From Arthrobotrys musiformis (taxonomy: Eukaryota; Ascomycota; Orbiliomycetes; Orbiliales; Orbiliaceae), in contig JAVHJL010000001.1 of assembly GCA_036971715.1 (NCBI GenBank), forward strand, positions 3,782,001-3,846,000: 64,000 nucleotides of DNA. The letters run 5' to 3'. Shown here piece after piece: positions 23,250-37,704 of this stretch. The translations under genes and the position numbers were made by a program. Positions within the stretch are counted from its first letter, which is position 1. Each line of letters opens with the position of its first letter. The notes beneath the pieces were generated by a model. The model was not told where the DNA came from. It did no database searches and was given only the letters and a program-made list of their open reading frames with translations.

Positions 23250-26200
23250 ACAACAAAAGAGTGCGGGGGTTCGTTGGTGATAGAAGTGCATGCAGATACG
23301 ACTGTTTCACGTGCGGATAGGCCGCCGGCCTGTCGTTCTTTTTGCGCCAGGGTGGGTTTTTCCGGGCGCATGCAGTGCACTGTTCTCCCGTTCCTTTTTC
23401 TTTTCTTTCTCTTTTCGCCATCCTCTAAGCTCGATCAGCTGCGGATGCGGATTTTTCCTTTGCCCATTCGAAAATCTCAGCATTTATCATGATCATCATA
23501 CCACCAGCTTCGGGGCGTTCATAGATATACTCTTTCCTATTTGTTAGAATCATGAATGGTCGAGAGAAAGAAAAAAAAAAATCGAAGGATGAAGCAAAAA
23601 AGCAAATCTGTATACTCTTAATCCTCGCGGCTTTACCAAAGTGGCATCTTTGGACGGTAAATATCGGAAGACCATCATCTTCGTCTTGGTTTTTTTTTTC
23701 CTTGGTTTTCTTTTCGTAGAAGTCCGGAATCGGAACTTGCCACAGATGTTTTAGATCGTAAGGACCCTGTAGGACGGCGAGCAGCATATGATCACGAAGG
23801 ACTACTTCTTTTGCAACAAAACAACTTTATTTTCACCTTTTACCTATTTTCTGTAGTGGAGGGGCGGGATCTCTCTAGATTTTTTTTTTCTCTTTCGGTT
23901 GTGAACACAAAATTTTTTTCTTTTCAAAATGGGCGGCGGGTGGGATATCGATCTATAATATAGAGAGGAGCGGGCGCGGCTATTCGGCCGGATGGCTCTT
24001 TGCAGATATACGTTACATGTACGGTTTGTGGTGGTGGATGTGGAGGTGGTGGTGGTGGTGTGTGGAAATTGCGTGGTGGTTGAAGATAAGCCATATCAGG
24101 CCGAACCACATCTCGATATCGATAACTGGGTAGTTTTGATTACGAAGATGTTTTTGTTTTGAAGTCCATAGAAATATTTATGCTCACGAGTTCACTATTT
24201 CTTATTCCTGGATTCGTGGAGAGCAATATCTACGTCTATAATAGGTAGGTAGGTACATATACCCACGAATGCGCCGGTAGTTTGTGAACCAGCCGCGGGT
24301 CGATGATCTCGTATTTCAAAGCATAAGCTATGGACGGGGTCGAGAACATTATGATCATTTATGTATTGCAGGACATATGTGTGATTTGATAATTAACATT
24401 AACGGTAGTATACTAAGTGTATACTACCTGGTATAAAATGGTGTAACCGTTTCTCCCAAAATCAACCGCTTTACTTAACCCCCAAGGTGCACGGTTATTA
24501 TCAAATCTCTTTGCGCGTGGATCTACGATACCATAGTATGTCATGTATGTGAAGCGGGGGGGTTCCATCGGGTACCTAAAATCTGGGACAAAAAGGTGTC
24601 AAAGGTCCCTGGTAGACCTTGTTTTATGTATTTTGAAACCTGGTCCCTGGCGCTTGGGGGAGGTAGAAGCTTGTTCTACCTAGTATAGGTAACTAACAAT
24701 TCTTTCTCGTGCGCGTGGCTTGTTGGCCATGCGTGTGGTGGGCGAAACGGTATACCGACACGTTTTGGCTGCCTAGCTACCCTTTCTCTCGTTTAAAAAA
24801 CATGTGGTGAACGTGAGACCGTCTAGAAGTTTGCTGCTTCAGGCAGGTATCTACTGTTCACTACACTTTTCGTGGGGAAGAAATGAGCATGTGGGTTGAA
24901 CTTGGGGCCGTCACCGCCGGGGTGGAGATAGAGATGAAAATTTTTTATATGAATATAATATATTCCCCAGAGCCGAGGGGGCGCTTGGTCATGTTCCCTT
25001 TTGAAGTGCTCGCAATTTTTTTCTTTCCAGAATTTTTTTTTATCTTTGATCATGATAGTACTTGTTGATACCGTGTGATTTCTGAAAAGAGAAGGTATCT
25101 ATGCATTAGACCTCGTGCCTGTGAATACTTTGTGGATAGTACTATTGGTGTGTACCTGGTATGTATCCTCTGAGGAGGAGAAGAAAAAAAACTTTCGGAC
25201 CAGACATGCTTAACCTAGTATGTATATAGGGTACCTGGTATATACCCAACACCTTGGAAATGACCAAAAACTGTCCCCGAACATATCGCCGTCGCTAGTT
25301 ATAGTGCAACAAGCTTTGCAGGTGAGACTCTCGGTCAAAAAATTAAGATGAAAAAAATTTTTTAATCATCTTGCATCTAACCACATAAATGCGGTTGGTT
25401 AAGTGGAACCCGCGAAAAAGCACATCTCGCAAAACAAAAACAGTTTTTACACCATAAAACCCCTCATCACGAGGACCGCCAAAGAATCGGTTTGCCTTGC
25501 CTCGTTTTCGATATTGTAAGCTATTATTCACGGGGCAAGTTACTTATTATGTGCAAGCCCTTTTGGAGCCGATGTTGTAGACGGCGTCGGGATCGAAGGC
25601 GGGGCGTTCTAATTTACGTCTAGACGAGGGGAAAAGGATTTTCCGACTTGCATTGCATTGACGAAATTGAAATTTTTCTTTTAGGGTTTGCCTCCTCATT
25701 GTCTCTTGCGACTGCATTTACGTATATCCGACAGCACGAGGTGCGGGGACCCGTTCTGGATTGAGGCTTTTTGCCAGATGATCATATCTGTCGTCTTCTT
25801 TCGTATAGAGTTTTCGAAGGAATTGGGATCAGATATGCGAAAACCCGGGTAGCCGGTGAATTTCCGCGGGGTCGGCCTGGGAGGTTAGTTACGTACCACG
25901 TGCGCGCCGTGAAGCTAAGGAATTTCGCATTAGATTGGGCTTTGAATAAAAAACATTGGACGAAATAGGATTTACGATAACTTGGCTTTTTTTCTCCCAT
26001 GATGTAAGCGGTGTAGTTTTGCGGAATATGTCTCCGTAAGTGCAGTAGTGTCGAATTGCTTAAAGCATGGTAGGTTAAGAGATATAAGCAAAAGTATATT
26101 TTGGGATAGGCTTAAGCTTTAAGGTTCTATGCCTCGACGTCTACCGCCCAATGAGCTTACTTTCTTGATCTTAAAACCCATGCTCCAGCTTATGCGCAGG

Positions 26201-29200
26201 TCATGCCCGACTGCGCATGCGAGGGAAAGCGCCTGTGCCCCGGGATCGTCATGAATCAATTAGTAAATAGGAAGCTGCTAATGCTGCCTTCTTTTCCCAA
26301 AGTTGCAATGCAATGGAATCCCACGGGGTCACGTTTCAAATCACGAACAATGCCCACATGTGCAAAGAATCCGACGGTTAAAGAACGAAGCGGCGTTGAA
26401 GAGAGAGTCGACCGGCTACTTTTTTGCTTTATATCGATGGCGTGCTCAGAATTTGAAATTGGTTGGTTGAGAAGCCTTCAGGGCCAAATTTGACAAATTG
26501 GGGGTCCCAGGTGGTTCGTTTGGTATTTACCCTTAGGCCCTTGGGGGAGTAGGGTAACTAATTAATAACCAATTCTCCCACGTTTCGCTTAACGCCTATC
26601 AACGGGAAGGTCGACGCTATTTTTGATAACGAAGCCCTCTGTGCGAGGCGGACTGGTGGGATCCTATGATCTCTATTCATCGCTTGTTCAAATTTCCAAA
26701 TGAACCAAGAAGATGGGAAAGGGTTGCTGATTGTTTCTCATGTCTGGCGTCAGAAAAACCTGTTACCTATTCGGAGGGGGACGCGAACCCTCATTCGGCG
26801 ACCTAAAAATGGAGTTTTAAAATCTGCAAAAAAAGGATGGTTCATGCATGGGGGGGAAACTGGTCATGTGCGAGGGGTACCATAAAGACAAATTCATACT
26901 CAAGAACAAACACGACGCCCCCCCACACGCTCTTAAAAGCCCCAATGGGGAGAATTGGATTTAGATGAAGCCGTAATGAGGTAGATGCCTTCGCCAAATA
27001 GGAGCATTTGATTGCTTGTTTTGTATATCGTGGGGGGGAGGGCCTCGAGGTTGCGCATGCGTGGGAATGGTTTTGTGCCAAAACCCACAGTTTCGTGGGG
27101 AAGACTGATCACACAATTGGATGCAACGGTGATGATGATGTCGCACAAAGGGGGGCGAGGCCGAGGCACGGCTAGAGGCGAGCTTTGTTGCCGCTTGGCC
27201 TTGAAGAGTGCCATTTCCCAAATCCTTTGATGAAGTTCATTAAAATTTGATTGTTTGGATGCTGCAGATGCAGATGAGACGGATTACAACAATGCATCGC
27301 CTACGTCAGCGGTACCATCCATCTCCTTCTCATTTCGCGATTACTCCCCCCTCTTTACATTTTGGCTTTGTGGCCATACACGTGGCTGAATCGTTAAAGC
27401 AGACGAGACTTTGTCAATTTTGGAGATTCGCTTGAGATTTGTTTCCAGTTAAGACCGCGGGGTCTCGTTACCAGGCACTGCGACTGATTGCTCGGCAGGG
27501 CCCAAGAAAAGGGTTTTCTCGCACATGACCCTGTAGATCAATCTGCGCTTGATATTGGATTCATTCGATCTCACAAACATGTCACAGGTTGTGATATTGA
27601 GTTTCGACATCGATAATATGAGGGTCTTGGCCTTAAGCGAATGGAATTAGTAGTGTCTCAATTTACGATAAAAGGCGGAATCGACTTTAGCTAATGAGTC
27701 CCGCTCCACTGCGCTGGGTTTCCAAATAGCGGTTGTATGTACTCCGTACTAGCCCACCGTTGGTGTCCCGTCCCTGACGATTACGATGCGATGCGATGAG
27801 GGTCTAGAAGGATTGAGACATGGAGATCATGAATGAGACATTGACAGAGCGGGGCGGGGGCCTTACCGTGTCCCGGCGTATACATGTATGTACAAATGTA
27901 ACTGGAAAAAGATGATCGAGCGGTCTTCGTCCCCGGTTCCGCGACGGGGGTTGCGTGAGAGAGGAATCACCTCACTTCCAACCAGTAATTTGAGAATCCA
28001 ATGTGTCGGGTCTTCTATCGATACCCTCCCATCCCCTCGCTCTCCCATATGTGTTGACGAGAGGGTCTGGATCTCTGCATCGTCCCGTGATGGTTTCCTG
28101 AGTGTTTCGTGACGAATAACATGCGCCAAGACATTAAACCAGGCCTCCACTATCACTTAAACTCGTTAGAAATTCCCCAATTTAGCAATTATTAGTCAAC
28201 AGAGATGGCATCTTTTCGAAATTGCCAATTCCAATAATACAGGGGAGCCAAGAAAAACTAGTGGACATTGGTCGTCGAAGGGAAAACAGGTTATCGGGAT
28301 CGCTTCCTTGACACACGGTTGACATTCGAGCCAGTCTACGTCGAGAAGTCGCAGTGAGATCTCGTCTGTGGCGCTTGACTGGTCACGCTGGACAGGGTTA
28401 CTTACGCTTGGCATATGCACTTTTGGGGTCGTGGGGGCGGACCAGGTTCAGGGACCCCCATGGCTAGCGTCCTGCTAGCGTCGTCCTTCCCATGCTTCCG
28501 GTGCTTGTTCTTTGGTTGGTTGACTCGGTCGTGCATATGGGGTGCAATCTTGAGTTAAATGCCAAGATCTAAAAGTGTATCCGGTTCCGAGGTTTCGGGT
28601 CCCTCCTGAACGCCACGGCATTTCGGGGAAGCTAGTGAAGCCCTCCGGTCCAATCCAAAGTTACCATTTCCCGACTTTAGAATTCATTCGTGGAGAATGG
28701 ACCCACACACGTGCGCTCTGACAAAATCCCAGGTCGCTGGCTGTCGGCCCCTTCACTCGTCAGCGACCCGCAATGAAATTGGATAAACTGCTTGTTATCG
28801 CAATAATACCACTTCGTTTTTCTCCATCATTATTGCACAAGCACTATGAGACAGTCTCGTTTCTCGTTTTTGGGACCCGCTAACGCTTCATCAAGTATGG
28901 TTCTAGGCAAAATGATACCGGAATGGTTCCGCTGGGATTTAGCCGGCATCATGATCTTGAAATTCGAAAGCAAATTGGTGATTCTCCGGTTCGTCATACT
29001 CCAGTACTGGAGAACCCGAAACGGCAAAAATTCATCCATCCACGGGGGAGAACCCGAGAAGTGTGCCTCGTTTCAATATCGTAGGGATATCATACAATTC
29101 ATTATTGCGGCCCGTGTCATGTCGTGTCATGTCAGCTCAGGGGAGGTCAGCACCGAATTGATTGTTTTCCCTTTGGCCCGGAGCTTTGACCTGGTGTACG

Positions 29201-32200
29201 TTCATCCGCCGGGCCATAACCTCGGGTAATAGAAGATTTTTTTTTATCACGATATGCCGAGATATATCAGGAAGGGTGAAAAGATTTTTGCGAAAAAAGA
29301 GGCTTTGCTTTGATGACAGGTAATTTGACTGTATGCAAATTTGATACAATCCGGTGTCGATTAAACGAGAGTATGGAACAGAAGGACCCGAGAATTTGGT
29401 ATTTCCATGTCCGTCGCTGAGCATGCAGGCTCAGCTTGCATCAGCGAACCTTGCTCATGCTCATATGCCTGTCGAAAGACGCTGCAGGAAACGAAGGCCT
29501 GCAATGTTAGGTTTAGTCTTATTATATCCCGCTACACGAACCTGTTGTGCTACCGTGAGATTAGACTCGCCGTATGGACCATACATCTATCTATCGACCT
29601 CATGACCTCTCTCTGTATGTTGATGTGTCTATGAATTTGAAAAAAGGTGTGTTAGAGAAATCTACCATGAAACACTTATAATCAGAAACCTGATGCCTGA
29701 GGAAGCAATGCTATATACGTATATATATGCATGTATGTATGTAGGTCGAAAGTTTATGCATGATACCTCAGGTGAGATATAATCCTTTTTGATTCGCCTG
29801 GGAAACTGTCGCATTTGAGTTGTGTGATATTAACAAGCTCTTAATATTCCTGTTGTGTAATAGGAAAATGCAGAATAGCCCATACGGCAATAACGGCATC
29901 GTGAAAAAGCCAGGAGGCAGGTCTTCCGGGTCCCACTGCCACGCTTTTTTGCAGTTTCGGTTAATATCCAAAATAATCTCGCGATTTCGGTAAAATCTCA
30001 TGGTACATGCTCAACTTACCCTACATGCTGTGGATAAGATGGTAGCTCACTAACGGAGCACGAGGATGGGGGAAGCAAGGGTACTCCAATACGAGCAAGG
30101 ATAAAATGTTCGAGGTCTTGAGTTCTCTGTGTTGCAAAAAGAAGCAGACAAGAAGTCAACAGAACACGACATTGCAGGGAACATTTTCGATTCGAAAGGT
30201 CGCTTGATCCACTGCGCTGCACCTCTTCTGCATTTTGCTGCGAGGACCTCGTATAGATAAAAGGTTGTGCATGCGTGCCCCATGCAGATGTCTCTATATA
30301 ACTTTGTAGGATTTTTTGAGTTTACTGTTGCTTGAGCATGATATTTGCCTTATACATACGTGCTAGTTAGTATAGTAAGAAGAAGAAGTAGTTAGGCAGG
30401 TAAGTCAGGCCGTATCGGGAAGCTTGGACCCCACGACCTAAATCACAGTCTTTCCGCTCATGATACCACACATATATGCTAAGTACTGATTTACAATACG
30501 TATACGGGTATATACAGCGGGGCGGTGGCAAAACTTCCACAAAACGTTCTTCGTGTGATTCTATGCAGAGGCTAAATTGTAAACGACAATTTCTCCGACT
30601 TCTGGAAGGTCACGCCCTATGATCCGAAGAACCGTTATTGTTTTTACAAGACACGTTTTTAATTTTTTTGGTTTTGGCCTGCGTGGTTTTAACCCTGGTC
30701 ATGGCTGAGGTCCCCCCAAGTTCTCTCCGAAGTTTATCCAGTAGCACGGAGATAGCCCTGTTTGTAGATAGGTGCGATAAACTATTAGCTTTAGTTCTGG
30801 ACCCAAATTGGAATACAAATAGATACCCAAATTTGTCCGCCTCCCTCCATGTGGAGTGTCTAGCTAATAGTTAGTCTCATGATGCCATCTCCGGATTTTC
30901 ACAATATCAAATTAACGTCAGTCACTACTGGAAAGTTTCCCCGTCTGAAATTACTTTCCTCCTTCGATCCGGGGAAGGTACCGGTCCACCATAAGGAGAT
31001 TCTCCACCGGATCCCCACAATAACCAAAACGACGTAAGAGAGTGAGAGAACCCTAATTGATCATGAGTTTAACATTAAATCGGGCTTAAGGCAATTTTTC
31101 CATCCACTAAGAAGCCCCCGAAAAGGGATTGTTAAGTGGAGCGTGACCGTCTCGGGGTCACTAAAAGCTAAAAGCCAAACTATTCGTATTCTAATAACGA
31201 GCCTGCTATCTATCTAGAGACGACTACCAGATACTTTGTGACCATAGCCATGACCATATCTGGTGAGAGATCCACTAAAGTTAGTCAAATCATGGTTTAA
31301 GGGTCCATCCACCAGAGCCTTACAGCTGTCGATCCCTCTTAGTTAATTAATTCAGGGTCCCGGACAAGTTAACTTAACACCTTGGAATCTTATAAGTCTT
31401 TTAGCTTGTGAAATACAATCACACACGGACTGAGACGTACCGAGGACAACCGTTCCAGTGCCTGTTACCTGCTCTGCTCACGGGGTGCCGGCTGCGGTGT
31501 TTTATTCGCAGGTCAGATGTCGTTGTGACCTTTAAAAATTTCGTTCGGCTAATGCCCTGGACTGGAGAGGTGGACAAGCGACCAACGGAAAATTCTTCCT
31601 TCGGCCTTCCAGCCAGGCCACCGGCATTCCTCATCCAATCACGAGCTGCCGACGTACGACAATATCCTGACCGACATCAACCGGAAAACGGAAGTTGTGG
31701 GCGGCTTCTTCTTTGCAGCTCCGGCTGAGATTTAGTTTTCCGAAATTCGTTCTTTTCCTGATTTTGGAATTGTATGGTGTCTTTTGCAGTCGTCATGTGC
31801 TCTTATTTTTAGAGACACTGCCCTAACTAACCGTGGACCCTGGGAGAGCTGCCCCAAAGTCGGCAGGGCTGAGCTAGGTGAGCTGGTTTTGGGGTCCCTT
31901 TCTTGTTTTCGAAATCCGTGCCATTTAGCCTAAACCCTCGAGGCTGCTTTACGTATGCCGGGCGGGTGACCCCACGAGACTTCAGGTTTTTGATATCGCC
32001 AAGATTTCTTATGCTACATTGAATCCAATGCAGCAAGTCATCTTTTGGGGAAAAAATCAAGCTTCGTCAATCTTGCAAGATTGCTGCAGTTTGCTTTCAA
32101 TGTGATGCTGCGGCAGGACCATGCGGAGAATTGATCGACTCTACATGTATCTGATATTAGATTTGAAAAAGCAGATAGAGTTTCGCAGTTTGGAATGGCT

Positions 32201-35200
32201 AGGACAGGGCCCTGGAAGACCTGGAGAATTCCGAGCACCTTTCAAACAGTTGGCCTAAGCTAATGCGATCGATATCAACGTTCAGCTCGATCGAAACGAA
32301 GCTCTAACCAAACATATATCTCCAATTGCCGGAAATATGCATTCCCCGTGATCACGATCAAAAACCACCCCCTTACTCTATGTACGTATGTCGGACCCCA
32401 AACAGAAACGTTTCTGTACGTAAGCTAACTATCTATCGGGATCTAGGCTCCTTGCCGCCTTGTAAGCATTTTACGGGGTCGGAATTGGGGAAAGACCTTA
32501 ATGGTGTCAGCATTAAGACTTCTTTGAGACCAAGTCAGGCACAAGAATAAGGTCACCTGAATGTTTAGCTGGCAAAAACAAGATGGTCATTCAGAAATGA
32601 AGAGACATCAATCGCCCCCTTCGTACACGTATAGTACCTTACGGTACGTATGATCGTACGAGCGGACGAAAGGCTGGTGTTTCTGAAAGCTTAACAGCAT
32701 TTCACTCGATCTATCATGATATGATCACCGTGCCCGGTTACCAATACTAGCATCGCTCGACGGCGTTGAAATGGGTATTCCTAGTCGCCTCGTGGTAGCC
32801 TCAGGGCAGAAAAAAAAGATACCATTCAGAGGCAAAAGAGAAGGATGGTTCTCGACCAGTTTCCAGATTGAGACTGATGGTTCTGGGGTTGGCCCAGACT
32901 TGCCCCCACCCTCTCGGCCCCGCCTCAACGCAAAAGGCTTTCAACCTTGAACGAACAAGAAACGAAAAAGGCGAATCAAACAACGACCTACTCGAAACTC
33001 AAGGACTAGCATCGTGACTTTCTGCAAAGGAGCTTTAAAGAGAATTAGGAAAGACGAACTCCTTCTGAACCCACAGGATTGGGCGAGCTCGATATGGCTT
33101 GCAAAAGCCCTATAAGCCGTCACGTTTTTCCCACTCCTTCCCTAAAATTCGACAAGTCACCTGGTAACGAAAATTTTTTTCGATACCCAAAACCTGGGCT
33201 TACACTTTCGGTGTACCGCGTGTTGCGACAAAGGTCCTTTGGAAGGTCAGGTAATGGAGAGTGTCCGAAATCTCCATTAGCAAATTGCATGAAAGCATAG
33301 CCGATGCGGAACTGTTGTAACCGGAGCTGGATAAAAGGAGCCGTGGGGAAGAGAATGAAAATTTTCTGATGTGCGCGCGTGCACCCGTTTGCTGGAAGAA
33401 AGCCGAAAAGCTGCCCCACGGAGACCCGTAATTGGACGATTCAATCGAGTCATTGGGAAATCTATTTTCTGAAACTGCGGGGGAGAAGTGGTTTGAGCTC
33501 ACCAATTGACGTCTTGGTCATGTGGGTGAGATCAATATCCAAGGCGTTTCTGGAATATTTGCGATAGATCTGGTTTCACAGGCACAGACAAGTTGGATCG
33601 CGACGAGTAACCAGATCCCGATGCTCGAGTGACCATCTTCATTCTATTTCTGTGGAACTGTTACTTGATGATGGTTTCTTTGAATGGGGGTTACATTTTT
33701 TCAAACAAAATTGCCATAGGTGTTTCAAAACCCCCCCGAGGAGTTGATAGCTGCACACAATAGGAGGGATAGCTGAAGAATTGCGGGAAGGGCCCGCGAT
33801 GTTGCAATTTAGCATCCAATCATGATTTGCATCCACACACGAGGGGCTCAAAGGGCTTCAACGGCGTAAAGCCCCTCTCTTCTTTTTTTTTCTTTGATCT
33901 TCAAGGATTCATCACTACCCCTCATCCCCGCTTGTTACACGTCGAAACGGGATTCGGGATTCGAATGGAGTTCAACAAAGTCCCGCCGAGTTGCGGCGGG
34001 GAGCATTGCATTGCCGTGCCAAATGTTATATTCTCGGGATGTATATGGGAGCGGGTTGAGACGGATACCAGCTTTTTTACACAAAACGGAGAGTATGAAG
34101 CGGAGAACAACCAAATCGAGCTGAAGACGACGTGGGGGTGCACAAATAGTAATAATAAGAATCTAGATCAATTATTTGTACTGGATTTGGATTAAATGTT
34201 TTCAAGCTTTTTTCCAATGACAATTATGCAACATGTTGAAGCTAGAGGTCTTGTTACACGGGCCAGATGATACGTCCAAGATTGTACGAAACTCATCTGC
34301 CACGGATCTCGTTTTTCAAATCTTGCATTTGCACTGGATACATATGAGATCACCAGTTTTGGCCATGCAAAAGACATCTTTTTTTGAATAGGTTCTACGC
34401 AACGTGGCGTGAGTATGGGGCGGCAATTCACCGTTGCAGCTTCATGATGTTCTGCATACACAGCAGGACGCATACAGGCAATTTTAAGGGCCAGGCGGTC
34501 CCTAATTCGACGAAAGATCTCGACAGGTGACTTCAAAAAAAGAAGGTGAGACAATATTACTCGATAACATTTTGAAGCTTCCCTAAATTCATTAAACCTG
34601 CGCTTGCCTGTTCTAATTCATTCGATGGCGAAATAATTTCTATGGGGGGTTTTGGATTGCTTTGTTTTCTTTGCGGCGCAAGGCGCCCAGAGAAATGTAG
34701 TTTACATCAAAAATGAAGGTCAGCTGTTCAGCAACAATCAAGTGATTTGAGCACCCAAACGATGAGTTGTCAATGCGAAATATGCTCACGAAAACCGACC
34801 AGCTGTTTTCTTGCATTTGGTCCCTGAGCTATACTAGCCTTGGTATCTCCCCCACAAAATCCTTTTTTTTGACAAGATGACCTGTAACTTTATTAGAAGG
34901 ACGCGTTCGATATCTTTTTATTATGTGTATGTATGTATGTTAGACACCTGGTAGGAGTCACGAATCCGTGTACATGAAGCAGATAGGTATTATATTTCTA
35001 TTTTAGGTCGGCGTTTTTGGGTATGTAGACATGACAGGCGGATTCCGATCTGGGATGATTCTCAAATCATGCAAATCTGATCGAGTAAGGGAAAGTTTCA
35101 AGCGCGTGGGCTGAACATACATACGCACAATCACCTATATTTCCCTTGGAGTCTTCACAAGCTTGAAGCAAGGCTGTGCAGGTTGGAAAGAAAGCCTGAC

Positions 35201-37704
35201 CTGAGAAACAACATTTACTAACAACAGCAACAATAACCCACCCCCAATAGTTTGATGATGATGACTGCAAATGAGGGTCAAAAGCTGTAGTCATTCACAT
35301 GAGAGACCCCGTCTTTCTTTGAGCAAACACAAAAAAGAGAAACGGGCGGCCGGGCGGTTTAAACGTGGAGAGCCGTTGAAGGGTCTCATCGGTTGTTCTT
35401 TGTGCTGCCTTGCCTTTAGGACCCTTTTTCTTGTACAGGACCCTTTCCCGTGACTTATTCTTCCCCACACAAACACCAGAATGTCAAGGAAAAGCGTCTA
35501 ATTCAAAATTTCCGTTTTAGAATAGTAGCCGGCGAGGACCCCGATAGGAGAAGCCGCAGCCGCCCTTTCAGTTGAGTTGCAAACAAGAATAACAACCCCC
35601 TACCGTCGGGTTTCGGGATCCCTCCACTGTGGTGGATTTTCTTGTCTCGTGAACGGCTGCCTCATGGTGTAATGTCTTCTAATTGGGGGGAAGACACAGT
35701 GCGTTTAGGAAGAGTGGAGCGGCTAAAAATAAGAAAACACGAACAAGCTTCGGAGAGTAGGAGAATGGGGTGTAGAGGTGTGTGTGGGAGGGCACAGGGG
35801 GAACGGTTCCCTGTGCCCCGAGACTGGATGGCCTCCCAGAAAGAAATAAAAATTCCTAAATTGGAAAGGTTCCAACAATTGGAAATTGGGTTTCTATGAA
35901 TGGTAGTTTCGGTGACGGGAACAGGGAAGGAATGGAAAGATTAGGGAATAATTCAAATCCGCATAGCTCTTATATGCTGTTCACAGCGACACTGGGGAAG
36001 GAGAACGGGCTTTCGGTGGAAGAAACATTTTGACCCGCATTTTCAATTACATCGACATTACGGGGTGGAAATATTGTTTCCGTCCGCCTTCGTACATGTT
36101 ACCAACGGACGTGCGTTCTTTCCCAAATGCTTTCGTGGTGTGGTTGTAGTTGTATTCTTTTGTGGAAGTTGACCTGGAAATTTCCAGATTACGAATCGTT
36201 CGAGTTCAGAAAAGCAGTAGAAAAACGGGGCGTGTGGGGGAACAATGGAGGGTTCCATATGTCGTCGAAACAACTTCTCTGTTCGTCCGTGGTCATTCGT
36301 ATGGGGTTTTTTATGCGCGTCGTGATTCCACCGGCCATGTTGTCCACGGAGCGGATAGAGTAACCTTTAAAGGGACATCACGGCGCATACTTACGGCTCT
36401 CCCATAGGATTAATTGTCAGTGATCATGGCAACGAAGCTTTGCTCTATTTTGGTGAAAGGGCCATATGACAGAGATCCCAAAGAAGTCGTCGCGGTTAGA
36501 TTCAAAGACAACGTTCATTACGACGTTGGAATCGGATGTGGTTTGGACAGACCAGATAGATCAAAGAGTTGGAAGTGATGACGACGATTTTGGAACTTGG
36601 ACCGAATTATTCCGTCGTCTCAAAAACCAATTCTGGATGCATGTTAGGAGTTATCATATTTTCATCCATTCCTCTCTTACCCCGTCCTCTCTGCCGGTCC
36701 TCTGCGAACGATTAGGCGACGTTCTCGAAGGTATGAACGATTTTTCACTTACTGTCCCGTAAAGAGATGTGAGTGTGGTGGTGACCCCATGCTCAGGAAA
36801 AAAAAAAAAAAAAAAAAGGCAGACCCCCTTCCCTTGAAAGTCCCCTGGGAAAATCTTGATTCAGAGGATGGGGATTCTACTTTTTTTCTTCTTTTGGTTT
36901 TCTTTTATTTTCTTATTCTGGAGACGGTCAGGTGGAAGACAGTTTGATATTTTCTTTTCCGGGATGAGAGAGAAAAAGGAAAAAATGAGGATGCTTGGAA
37001 AAAGAAAACAAGGTCTCCACACACACTCGCCCGGGGAAGTTCAGAAGTCTGGTTTAGCTGCCCACTAACTGACGCCCATGGCCATTCTTTCAGTGTCTGG
37101 CTCTTTTCCCTTTTCCAATCGAGCCGGCGAATTGATGCTTGTGAGAGAGGAGAGGAAGAGAGAAAGAATCCTCGGGTGTTGTCCATGTTGTGTGAGGTGT
37201 GGTGTCCCCCATTTGGGTAATTGCTTCTTCTGCTCCGGGCTCTCCAGACTACCTCTGAGTTAGTCCTTAGCTACCACCAGTACATAACAAAACCCCTTCC
37301 TTCCCACACACCTCTGCACACACACCACACTCTCGTTACTTCCTCATAGCATCATCCATACATATAACACTCGTTCAACCTCCTCTTCCCCAATTCTCTG
37401 TCTCTCCTCTCCTCCTGCATATAGTAACGGTTCACCCCCAGCAAGTGGTCTGTCTATACATATATATCACCATCCCCTTCGCATCCCCTCCTGCATCAAT
37501 AGTCACCTCTTCCGACCACTATCCAATCCAATCTTCGTTTGCATTGTCCCGAATACCTGTCTCCAACTACAAGGGTCTGGAATATAAGCACGACGTTCCC
37601 ACTCTTGATAACCGACAATCAATCGTCCATTACCCGTCGAGAACATCACAACTGCTTCTTTCGACTCTTATAGGATTCTAGGATTCTTACAATCAAAACC
37701 AACT
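23250..37704. other. 14.5 kb gene desert
   Basis: I read both strands and found no recognised gene, tRNA, rRNA or transposon. Open frames are short, overlap on several frames and show no spliced continuation into a family. Low-complexity features include a 20-nt poly-A (36798-36817), GGT/GGA-rich DNA near 24030-24060 and TGTA/TATG microsatellites near 29720-29750 and 34925-34940. The final ~450 bp (from about 37270) is CT/CA-rich and looks like the leader of the DUF3295 gene. Unrecognised noncoding RNA or fast-evolving genes cannot be excluded. Confidence 0.5.
36798..36817 (+). repeat. Poly-A homopolymer (20 nt)
   Basis: Twenty consecutive A residues about 0.9 kb upstream of the DUF3295 gene; seen directly. 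Confidence 0.85.

Noticed and set aside
24030..24065. GGT/GGA-rich tract suggesting a repeat array
   Set aside because: It is a short imperfect microsatellite with no spaced units, so neither a CRISPR nor a satellite array.
26771..26800. Possible tRNA T-loop (GGTTCGCGTCC on the minus strand)
   Set aside because: I could not form a T-stem or find D-arm, anticodon and acceptor stems around it.
33827..34195. 122-codon plus-strand frame in the gene desert
   Set aside because: It has low-complexity stretches, overlapping frames on both strands and no recognised motif.
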